64,000 nucleotides of DNA from Pocillopora verrucosa (taxonomy: Eukaryota; Cnidaria; Anthozoa; Scleractinia; Pocilloporidae): assembly GCF_036669915.1 (NCBI RefSeq), contig NC_089325.1, positions 1-64,000 of the forward strand, in the 5' to 3' direction. The position numbers and the translations under genes were made by a program. The notes beneath the pieces are model-generated. The model did not search any database. It saw nothing but the letters and a program-made list of their open reading frames with translations, and was not told the DNA's origin. The stretch's first letter is position 1. Each line of letters opens with the position of its first letter. Positions 35,601 to 45,104 of the stretch are shown piece by piece.

Positions 35601-35814
35601 TATCAGTTCTTCTCTAAAGCAGGGAGTTCTTATTCTCAGTGGTAGTGTTACCATTTTTGTTTCTTATTGGAATCTGTGAAATGAAACAAAAAATGAAAGG
35701 AACAATGTTGCTTTATTTCAGGCAATCCAAGCAGCTAAAGGAGCAGATGCATCATTGTCTGGGTTCCATGTTGAACATAGAGATGCCCTTGTGGTACAGT
35801 TTGAATCATCTTAG
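29642..35814 (+). CDS. LAMTOR1: LAMTOR1 (p18), Ragulator subunit, complete six-exon gene
   Basis: LAMTOR1 wraps around the other Ragulator subunits and anchors them, with Rag GTPases and mTORC1, on late endosomes and lysosomes. Exons are 29642-29683, 30214-30284, 33018-33104, 33963-34040, 34885-35005 and 35722-35814. All introns are GT-AG and the phases close to give 163 residues (human 161). The N-terminus MGCCFSGEE keeps Gly2 for myristoylation and Cys3/Cys4 for palmitoylation. DPLLGG supplies the acidic dileucine-type signal. Conserved blocks in order are KTDEQSLLSRILHQTA, VIDVSS, EYMERSRQY, VLASEPIP and the C-terminal ALVVQF. Each matches the human protein by eye. Introns carry several MITEs that leave the splice sites intact. 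The gene is divergent from NUMA1 with 355 bp between start codons. Confidence 0.95.
30468..30958. mobile_element. MITE with CAGTCAACTC termini in LAMTOR1 intron 2
   Basis: The left end CAGTCAACTCTCG and the right end GGGAGTTGACTG are inverted repeats about 490 bp apart. Subterminal words ACAGACACC and GGACTC recur inverted. The preceding TA resembles the target of Tc1/mariner/pogo-type elements, but the right flank is not a clean match. Non-coding. Confidence 0.6.
33531..33740. repeat. MITE with TTAACCCTTT ends, LAMTOR1 intron 3
   Basis: Begins TTAACCCTTTCACTCCCAGG and ends ATGGGAGTCTAAGGGTTAG. The ends match family 1, but the interior is strongly diverged. Confidence 0.6.
34431..34660. repeat. 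Second MITE with TTAACCCTTT ends, LAMTOR1 intron 4
   Basis: Begins TTAACCCTTTAACCCCTAAG and ends GGTGTAAAGGGTTAA. The termini resemble family 1, but the interior is unrelated, so it is probably a sister family sharing the terminal recognition sequence. Confidence 0.55.
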
Positions 35815-38400
35815 GAATTTCTGATGTTGTAGAGAATGAAATATTTATTGAAATTGAACCTTCCATTATTGCGCCTACCAGTAATTACGAGTAATTTCCA
35901 GAGCAACTTACATCAAAAGATAAGTAAAAACAGTAAAAGGAGTATGGGAACAACTTTGGTTGAGCCTCCACAGCCTCCTGCCTCTTGCCACTCCCATAAG
36001 GGCAATGAAAACTAGTCCCATGGAATTTTTGCTGAACAGTAATAGATTTGAAACTGATAGGAGTAGGTGCTGGACTTAAACAAAAGTTTGTCAATAAGTA
36101 AACAAGATGTTGCATTCAAAGTGACTATAATTATGGATATTTAATTCAGAGAGTAATTCTTAATTGATTGTCAAAACACCTGTAGGCAGGGTGTGGGTTG
36201 GTTTTGCTTTACTCTACTCTGCTTTTTGGTACAGGAAACTTGCATTGCTTTTTCAACTGAGCATATTCAATATTTAATGGAAAAATATCTTGCTTACACT
36301 GAATTTTCCTGCACTTTAAATTTGTTAAACTTTTTGCTCTGATTCCTCAAGCAATTTTGTTCTTTTTTAATTTGATTACATGTACTTGATCTTCATTGTA
36401 CAACACCAACCTGAAAGGCATTCTGCTCTTATTTTATGGGATAAAATTTTGAACATGGTGAGGAAACCTTTTGGAACTTTTCATGTGGTAAAAATGTGAC
36501 TCATGAAAAGTTCAAATTGCAAAGCAGGTTGGGAAGGAGGTGGGGTGAGGAAGGGAGAGAAGTGGAGGGGAGGGGAAAGGGGAGTGTGTCTCGCAGCTCA
36601 AAAAAGATGGAAAAGACGTAAACTTTAAGCCTCAGTGTGTTATGGAAATATATTTTATGAGTATTTCACTGAAAATTACTTCATAGGATTTAGCATGTCA
36701 CACCTGGGAATTGATATGCTGTGTTCAGTAATGAGTGATGCTACGTTGTTGTCTTGGTAAATGTTTACAGGTATTTCTTAATTAAACTCAAAGCAAAAAT
36801 AGCAAAGAAAAAAAGATGTAAGCTATCAAAGATAGTTTAGAGAGGTATTCCGATTTTCAAAAACATCAAACAATTTCCTGCTTGTAAAAGCATCCTTTTT
36901 TTTATCCATCAACTCTCAGAGGTAAAGTAACTTCCATGTGGCTTCTAATAATTTTAATAAAAAATCCTTCAAATTGGTGATCAAAGTAAGCAGATTTACA
37001 AACAAAGTTTTATCCTTAGAGAACATCATATGGTCCTATCTTATTTACAAGGACATATGTGGCAGCGGGGAGGGGAAAGTCATCAATCTCATTCTATGAT
37101 TTTAAGGGTTATTGCAGAGCTTGCCTGAATGTCAGGGACCAGAGGATTTTGGTTGTAGTGCTGTAAAATTTACTTGATCCCCCTCCTCTCTCACGTGATA
37201 AATAATGACTGGTCTTAGAAGGGGTGGGGTGGGGGGGGGTACTTGTGCAAATCTACTAGAGTTGGTTTGCCATCTTTCTCATCTGTTCACCTTGGAATCA
37301 TAACATGTCATTTCCTGTACCCATTTCAAACCTGGTTACTAAAATCCATACGGTGCTACTTATAGTCAGACCATAATCTTAAACTATACTTTTTTGGGGC
37401 ACCACTCACCCCTCTCCCTACCTCCCTTTCCCACTCCTCCCTTTCTTCCTCTTACCCCCCCCCCCCCCTTCATACTCGTGTTATCTGAGTGCAATAGGAT
37501 ACTCTTTGATTTACCCTGATACTATATAAAATATGCTGGAATCAGCTTGCATAATCAATCTCAAAAAGGCATCGCACCAGAAATAGAAAAGAAAAGGAAA
37601 AAAGAATGAGGAAACAAAGCCACTGACTATACCTATAAGGGCAGCTAAAGCTGGGAGCCCTGCGGAAGTGCATAGGGCCCTGTCCTGTATCAGTTAGAGT
37701 GGCTTCGTTTTTTGTTTTTTGTTTTTTTTACATGAAAACGTTAATATGAATAAGGTTGTAAACCAATCTCTGCAGCGGCGCATTTTTACATAGTGGGATC
37801 CTTGTGTAGGATTATCATTTAAACTTTGAAAACTGTAGAGTTAGGTGTAACTTATACTGTTCATAGATTATTTTGATTAAAAAAATCACACATGGAACGA
37901 TGCGTGTACGTTTTTTTTCCTTTCTATTTTTGGTTTGTTTATTTGTTTTTTTTTTGTCATTGTCTCGTCCTTGTTGTTTTCCTTGTTGTTTTTTTCCTCT
38001 CAAAAGGCGGAATGTTATAAGGGTACAACTCAACTGGTCAAATTAATGAAAAGATTCCTTGTAGGTGCTTAATTCTGACGCAAGTAAATTGTAGCAAGAA
38101 AGAGAGAGGAGATATAAAATGAAAAGCACAATAACCGTGTTACTCTCAGAGGTGAGCATGTAACTTCTCGCTATAATAATATCCATACATTATCCAGCAA
38201 ACAGTTAATGAGAATACTCAAACTTAACAGGTAGAAGTTGTTATCCTGATCGAACACCAAATTCTAATATCTTAATTACGAGGAAATGTCTCGCAGCTAG
38301 AGGGAAAAATTAACTGTCAGATCATGCGGCTGGAAACACGTGCTCTGTTAGTTGTCTGTTCAGTTGGGAGGCGGGGCAACGTTGCATGCACGAACTTCAA
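35815..38400. other. Intergenic with G-rich tracts, homopolymers and a diverged MITE
   Basis: Purine-rich G tracts at 36527-36600 and 37218-37245 and a poly-C tract near 37456-37470 could form quadruplex or i-motif structures. A diverged copy of MITE family 1 lies at about 38147-38330 (ATCCATACATTATCCAGCAA shared with 9131-9340). No supported gene. Confidence 0.5.
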
Positions 38401-38706
38401 GTTCCATGACTAATTAGCTCTGTTGATATGAGATCAAATTCGTGTGGCAAAAGAACGGAATTTTGCGCAAGGACTGATTGAGTACAAAAAGGAAGAGGTG
38501 TCGGTTTATTGGAATGCACTCGTTTGAAATTTTAAAAAGCTCCTCTGTGGTTTTGAAACGGTATAGACTCGATAAGAGGCTCGTTTTTCAATGGTGCAGT
38601 TGCGTTTGCAAGCGAGGTTTGGAATTGTGTACTACTTCGAAAGTTGAAAAACATCCAGAAGTCAAAGAAGAGGACGCACTCGGCGACTGAAGAAGCTACC
38701 ACAAAA

Positions 38707-39135
38707 ATGGAAACTTCTTTGAGAAACGACCAGAAAACTCCGAAAAATGCGACCGGACCAAAGCACGACTTTTCGTCGTCGGGCAGAACAAGTCCAGCAC
38801 AGGAACAACCTAAAGTTTCAACACCAGATGGCAGTGATGCTTCGCCTCAAAAGAGCCCAAGCTCGGCAAACAAGATAAAGAGTTTCTTTCAGGATTTACA
38901 GCGCGAGTCCCGCCACGCTCTGACGAACAAGAAAGCCAAAATAATCCAGTTGTGGGAAGGAAGAAGATGGCGGCGAATGAGCTTGGAAGAGGTTGAGCCT
39001 TTTGCTGAAATGGAGGAAAAAGAATTATCATGCTACGGAGAGACTGAGCGTTTGGGATGCAACGCTAGTACAGATGACAATTCTTATAAGACCGGAGGAC
39101 ATGTCGACGGCATCATGGTCGAAAATCGCTGCTAA
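38707..39135 (+). CDS. Hypothetical 142-residue protein, single exon
   Basis: The first ATG of the frame is at 38707 and begins METSLRNDQKTP; the frame is open upstream to about 38644 without an ATG. The protein is hydrophilic. The first half is rich in Ser, Pro and Lys and looks disordered. The middle has a basic amphipathic stretch (SFFQDLQRESRHAL, then KKAKIIQLWEGRRWRRM), and the tail is acidic. A polyadenylation signal AATAAA is at 39350. I recognise no family. It could be a lineage-specific gene or the last exon of a longer transcript. Confidence 0.45.
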   Translation: METSLRNDQKTPKNATGPKHDFSSSGRTSPAQEQPKVSTPDGSDASPQKSPSSANKIKSFFQDLQRESRHALTNKKAKIIQLWEGRRWRRMSLEEVEPFAEMEEKELSCYGETERLGCNASTDDNSYKTGGHVDGIMVENRC

Positions 39136-39349
39136 GGGTGACAATTTGTAACTCGCTTGAGAGTTACTTATCCAAAAGAAAATCTTAATTTAAATGCTAT
39201 TGATATAAGTTATTCATCAATTCTTGTGTTTCAAAAATGATTCTTCGGCTCATTAGAATGTAGTCAATTTTGTGGAAGAAGATTCGAAATTTAAGACTAA
39301 AGGTTAAACGCCCATCTCTCCCAATGTTTGTGTCTGTGTTTCACACTGT

Positions 39350-39355
39350 AATAAA
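39350..39355 (+). terminator. Polyadenylation signal AATAAA
   Basis: Canonical hexamer about 215 bp after the stop codon of the ORF ending at 39135. Confidence 0.45.
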
Positions 39356-40199
39356 ATCATTGTTAATTAGTAAGTTCTAGAGTGTGGATTTGTTTTATTG
39401 TTAGTATCGTTGAGATGATATAGAAATAGGATATAATTCATGACACGAATTTGTTTATCTCATCAATGAATCAATTTGATTTAAGCGCAAGTTGTTCCTT
39501 CAGTTTAAAATTCGTACGCTTTGAGGACCTTCTTTGTGCTCGTTTTAGTCCAACTCCAGGATGATCCGGGGGAATAATTTTTTTGGGACTCATTATTTCA
39601 CATCCTAACTCATGTTTTGACGCTCCATCAACTGAACGACGTTTGAAGTCTTACAAGGTATGTCCATTGCATTTTAGCCTCTCCTTTTTCTTGACGTTTG
39701 ACTACTAGGGATCTTCCAGTTATGTTATTCCACCGTTAAGTTCCACAAGAAACAAATCCCCTACAAAAAAAAAAAAAGACTTCTTGAATACAGACGAACA
39801 TACACTAACAGCCAACTCCCTATGTCGGCCATTTTATTTCCCTGTGTTTTTTTAAGGGAGACATGTACAACGCCCAAACGGCTAACTCGCCGAACTCCGG
39901 ATCAAAAAGTCTGAATGAATACATTTCTGGACACATCTTTCTTCTTGGCTACGAATGCCCGGTTTAAAGCTTATGCGAAAACTTTGTATGATAATATGAC
40001 CTCACAGATTTATACGTAGCCATTTTCTGGTTCGGGTAACAGCAGAAGTTGAATCGAGGAAAAACAAGGCTGAAAAAGAACAGTCCCACCCCCAAATTTG
40101 ATCCCAAATTTGGTAGGAGTGGTAAATAGGTAGCCTGTAAAGATCCTAAAAATTGAAAAAACGGGGACTGATTCGACCCTTGTTCGGGTTATTGTGCTG

Positions 40200-41324
40200 A
40201 ATTATTGTGCAAGAGGCTTTTGTATTAAGGTGCCACTCCTTAACACAGAATATGTATCAGAGAACTGTCGTTGAAACTTGACGAATGCTGAATAAGGGAG
40301 AAGGGAGCTACATATTTTCATCCCATAAGTGGAGGAGTGTCAATACACCTTGTTACATAATGCGAAGCTCTGATAGCAAAGTGAGTCAGTCTTGGAAAAC
40401 TTTTTCTTGGGGGCGGGAATAGTATGGCAAAATGTGATCAGCCCTCTAAACGAAAAATACTCACACAATATAAGTATTCCTATCAGAGTCAGTTTGATTG
40501 ATTATTGTAAACCTTAAAATAAATTAATCTCAACGGTATAACTAATGTAAAGATCACAAGGAGGTCTAATGGAGGGGGGGGGGGAGGAAAAGATTCAAAA
40601 CGCGCGCGCCTAAACGCTAAGACAAGGGCCTTCTCGCACGCTTCCTAGGAATACTTTTCATTCTCCTTTGAAAATTTATCCTTATGATTATTTGTGACAA
40701 AACTCTTCAGGGAGAAGTTAATTAGATTAAGTTGCCGTGACAGCAGCTTAAAAAATAGGTCCTGAATTCTTGTGTAAAACAATTTCAATCATCCACACAC
40801 AATCCAGGTACTATAACTGTTTAGTCACAGGAAGAACACGAGCCTGCTGCATTCAAGTGAAGGCAACCTACTATATGTGGACCTCTTCGAGTGAGACCTC
40901 TCGACCGAAAAGTAGTCTTCTTCTGTTGTTGTTGTTGTTGTTTCTTTTTGAAACGCCGATGTGGAATAACTTTTCACTCCCCCCCCCCTTCCAAGATAAC
41001 ACTCTTTAAGTCGTTTAACTATAATTTCACACCAAATCAAAGAACACTTTACTTTTTACTCTGAAAGATGATTGAATACAACCAATAAATGGAGACAAAC
41101 GCCAAAAAAAAAAGGCACCAACTAAAACAAAACAAAACTAAAACAAAGCTGTCTTTAAAATATTTACAAGTCCAATTTCTATTCTTTATTTTTCTTTTTT
41201 TTGAGCCCGCGAGGAATATTTCATCGGCTGTGAAAAAAAAAGGCCCTAACTTACTACAAAAAAAAGAAACAATGATCACGCTGAAAGAATCACATCAGAA
41301 TAACTGCTGCGCAATATTCAGATT
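40200..41324. repeat. Segmental-duplication flank downstream of TRIM copy 1
   Basis: 40200-40400 matches 51490-51670 (shared words GTGCCACTCC, TTTTCATCCCATAAG or TTTTATCCCATAAG, CAATACACCT). 40640-41324 matches 54560-55163 (shared TTCTCCTTTGAAAAT, TGATTATTTGTGACAAAA, AATAAATGGAGACAAACGC or ATAAATGGAGACAAACGCA, GAGCCCGCGAG). These are the 3' flanks of the duplicated TRIM units. Confidence 0.7.
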
Positions 41325-42976
41325 CTACTGCAAAATATGGATTACACGATTTTTATAATCGCAAACCGACAACTTATTATCTTCAAAAGCAGCGACGGAC
41401 CAGGGAGATATATTTCCTTCATCAAACGAATTAATATATTTTCCATCTAAAGAAAATACATGAAGACTACTGTTATCATTGTCACACACGATCAGGTTGT
41501 TAAACGCGTCAATGGTGAAGCTTTTTCTAAGCGATCCAAAAACAGACTCCTCCTTGCCAATATCATACAGATAAAGTCCTTCGTTGTTGAACACTGTAAC
41601 ATAGTTATGTAAATTATTTAAGACAAAAAACTTGTTCTCGTGATAAACAGCAGAAGTCGGGTAATCAAGTCTGTGTGGTCCTTTTAAGGACTGTACTAAT
41701 CCTGTTCCGTCAGGGGAGAGGACCTTGACCGACTTGTCGCCCGAGTCACACACGATCATGTGACCACCATCTCTGACGGATACGGAAAATGGATCAATCA
41801 AATGCTGACTGATGATTTTAATGAAGTCGCCATGTTCAGTGAACAAAAACATCTTACTCGGTTTAAAAGGTTCTCCATAAATGACGATGACTTCATCAGA
41901 TGTTGTAAATTCCACCGAAAGAGGAAACTTGATTTTCTCAGCATCAAGCCCCTTGTCTCCTATCTTTTTCAGATATTTACATTCACGATCAAACAACTGA
42001 ACTCTACGATTAAAATAATCTGCTATGGCAATCTTTCCTGTTCTTTTATTCACTGCAATGCTAACTGGTCCTTTAAACTGTCCCGGTTCTGTCCCATGTG
42101 ATCCAAACGAATGAATAGCTTTGTATTGATGACCAGTCGCCTGAACTCTCCAGGGACTACCAGTCAGCGGTTGGCCATTAACCTCAACAGAAATGTCACG
42201 TAAGCCAACACTCTTTGGCTTGTAACGCACAACGTAGCTTCCATTCTTACAGTCATCAATTTTCGTTTCCTCCTCTTCTCCTTTTTGAGAGCGGACTATT
42301 AAAGTCAGTTGGTCTTGTTCATAATAACACTGAGTTCCCTTTGAATCTCGCGTAGTGACTGTAAAGTTAGTTTCATTGTTTGTTGGTGCTTCGATTAAAC
42401 CTCTTCCTTCTGCCGATGATTGTGAAGGATCCGTGTTAGTCTCGAATACTTGACCCGGAACCAAGCCTCTAACAGTATTCATAGCTTCCAAATTTACACA
42501 ATAGACGACATATTGAGGTTTACATACCTCAATATCCTGTGTGGTTAAAAGTTCCTCGCATCGTCCAAGCACAGCATGTCCTGCTTGTAGAATTTCAGGA
42601 CCGATGCTTCGTTGTACGATACCTTCGCCACATTCGATAGATAGCAAGTCGCCGTGTTGTTTTCTTCACAACTGCTGCATCTCTGAGACTCGTGGCTGCC
42701 ATTTCTCAGAGCGAGGAGATCCACCAATCGGTTGAGATGAAAAGATGTGGGAAGGCTACCAAACGTGCCTCCTTCAGGGATCTGAAAGCAAGCCTGACAG
42801 ACTGGACATTTGATCGTCGTTTCTAACTTTCTTCTTGCATATCTTGCGTGTTTGTCGATACACCGCAGACAGAATGAGTGCAAACATGGTAGTGTCTTAG
42901 GATCTTTGACTGTTTCTAGGCACAGTGGACACTCGGCTTCCTTCTTGAGATTTGTGAACAGCTGTTGAACATCCAT
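41325..42976 (-). pseudogene. TRIM-NHL copy 1: RING end and NHL end out of frame
   Basis: TRIM2/3/71-type proteins are RING E3 ligases with B-boxes, coiled coil, filamin domain and NHL propeller. Here the ATG at 42976 opens RING sequence (CPLCLETV to CPVCQ) and the start of B-box 1 (CSSCEENNTATCY). The text then jumps directly to sequence homologous to the end of the coiled coil (CGEGIVQRSIGPEIL), in another frame, near 42643. Compared with copies 2 and 3, about 560 bp encoding most of both B-boxes and the coiled coil is missing. The downstream frame stays open through the filamin domain and a full NHL set to the stop at 41325. The RING frame ends near 42545 after a short unrelated tail. Either a pseudogene or two short proteins. 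A TRIM-like upstream ATG lies at 43036. Confidence 0.8.
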
Positions 42977-45104
42977 GTCTAGTTGAAAAAGCTGAGAGCT
43001 AGCTGAGTGCGGCTGACACGTCACATCGCTAATCATACACTAGTTATAGTTCTCACTAGAGCTGCCCCCGCCCTACAGTACCATTTTCTTTTTTTTTTTT
43101 TTTTGAGCTGGGCTTGTTGTTTACAGTTTTGTAATTTTCCTGTTATGCTGTTACGGAATTGCGGCTCAGTACTATTAGACACAAAATTATACCTTAAGAG
43201 GGCCTACATTCTCTCTTCTCCAGTCTTCCTCTATACTAGGACAAATCTCGTGTCAAAGACGCCGATCCTAAAAGTCCTCGCACGCGTGTCTTTTTACTGG
43301 CAGCCCATGACCATTTGCGGGAAAAACGTTGATACCTTGCGGCCGTGCAAGCGATCAAATCGAGATTTTTTCTGGTTATGATCTACCGAAAATACCCACA
43401 TTCTATCTTCTCCAGTCTTCCTCTATATTACACGGGGAGTCCTAAGGTGCCTCCTCGGGTTTTTGGCCCTCTAGCGCCAAAAACCCTGCGGGGGCAATAA
43501 AACGAGACCCAGGGTAGGGATCAGTCTCCTAATGAGCCTTCACCCTCTCCGCCCTATTCAGATTTATATGTGTAGCCTTTGAAGCCTTTCAATGAGTTAT
43601 TCATTCTGTTTCTAGGGGCGGAGTGGTAATTATTTTTTTCTTATTTTTCTTTTTCTTCTCTTTTTCCCTCTTTGAATAATAGTTAGGCGAGGGAAATGGA
43701 ACCCATGGAATTTTTTTTTTAACACACGCTTGTCGGAATAAGTTTCTGCTTGTGTAGGCTCACGGCACGTAAATGAGGAACAGTCTTCGGCCTCTCCTAA
43801 AGGGCCCCATTTATAAAAGCTACCGGGAGAAACCCAATCTTACTGTCCGTAGCTCCTATGCCAACCTTCTCACACGGTTGCAGATGACAGTACAAAATAC
43901 GACCACACTCGTACAGGACGTTTTGCCCGAATGACCAACGATTTCATGCTAGTAGTGTTTTGAAATTCTAATTAAGACGAAACTAACAACTGAATTCAGT
44001 CATGCATAGAAATTCAGTGGACTTTGCAAACGTTTTCTAGAGGCATAAACTAACCTCGGGTAATCTTGCAACGGTGTGTGTTATCTCGATAATTAGGATA
44101 GCGTTGCAATTTGGTGCTTCGCATCGCTAAATTGGAAATTTTTACTCTTTTTTCTCACCACCTTCTTGCTTGAAAATTTCTCGATCCTGTTGGGAGAATT
44201 TTCGTTTAGAGCAGTCCTTAGAATGAAAGGGATTATGGGATCTCCTTAGCCGGTTGAACTTTTTGAGAAGAGTGACCCATTGATTTGTTTGTAATGTAGC
44301 GTACAGAGCCTCCTTAGTTTTGCTGGTTTTGCGTCCTTTCCAGTAAATGTGTCACTAAAAGCGGCTAAAAGCTCTTGCAAGTTTTAAATTACTGAACTCA
44401 CTGTAGTTTTCCTTGCCGCTCCGTTGCATTTTACCTGTGTTTTAGCGAGGGGTTGTGCAAGACGTGATGCCATTCAAATAGTTTCCTCCTTTCGCATGAT
44501 TTTTTTGATTCATTACTTTCTCCAAAGTATTTGAAAATTTTGGGTGTTTAATAAATTTTGAAGCATGTTTGTGATTGCAAGTGACTTTGATGAAGTGACA
44601 AGGGAGAAAAATAAGGAGAGCCTATATATTACGGGCGTGGATAATTATAAAATAATACTATTAAGGGGTAAGGGGTCGGGTTGTTGGACTGAAATTGGCT
44701 TATGGGAGGGGATTACACGTGAAGGAACAGGACGAAATAAATTTTCTTTCTTTTTCACAAAAAAAACAAACTAGAGATGATATCGAAATATGATTCCATG
44801 CGTTATAAGTTTTCTTATCTTGTTAATGAATCAGTGCTTTCATTGTTTAGTCCGATTAGATATAGCCCCACCTTGCTCACCCAATTTTTTAAGATCCACA
44901 CGCATTGCGGACCTACTTTGCACTGGTTATGGTACAATCTTTAGTTTCCGACTCGAAGACGTTTGGCGGAAAAAAGAAAAAAAAATACACGTTAACTCAC
45001 TTCTTAACATGTCTTCTTACGGAGCAACCTTAATATTAGATCAGAAGGGTTTTTACAGGGCTTTTTTTCATTTTTAGCGTCAAATAGTTTGTTTCAAACC
45101 TTGC
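42977..45104. repeat. Upstream flank of TRIM copy 1, duplicated upstream of copy 2
   Basis: 43480-45104 aligns by eye with 50260-51465. Shared text includes the promoter-proximal GAGCCTTCACCCTCTCCGCC or GAGCCCTCACCCTCTCCACC, TTTCTAGGGGCGGAGTG, CGCGGTTCG-poor AT stretches, ACGTGAAGGAACA, and TTAAGATCC-CACGC near 44890 and 51310. No additional gene is supported. Confidence 0.65.

Noticed and set aside
41760-42101. Plus-strand ORF over TRIM copy 1 NHL region, repeated at 48421-48753
   Set aside because: Its presence in both copies reflects sequence duplication of the NHL coding strand; it is an antisense shadow.
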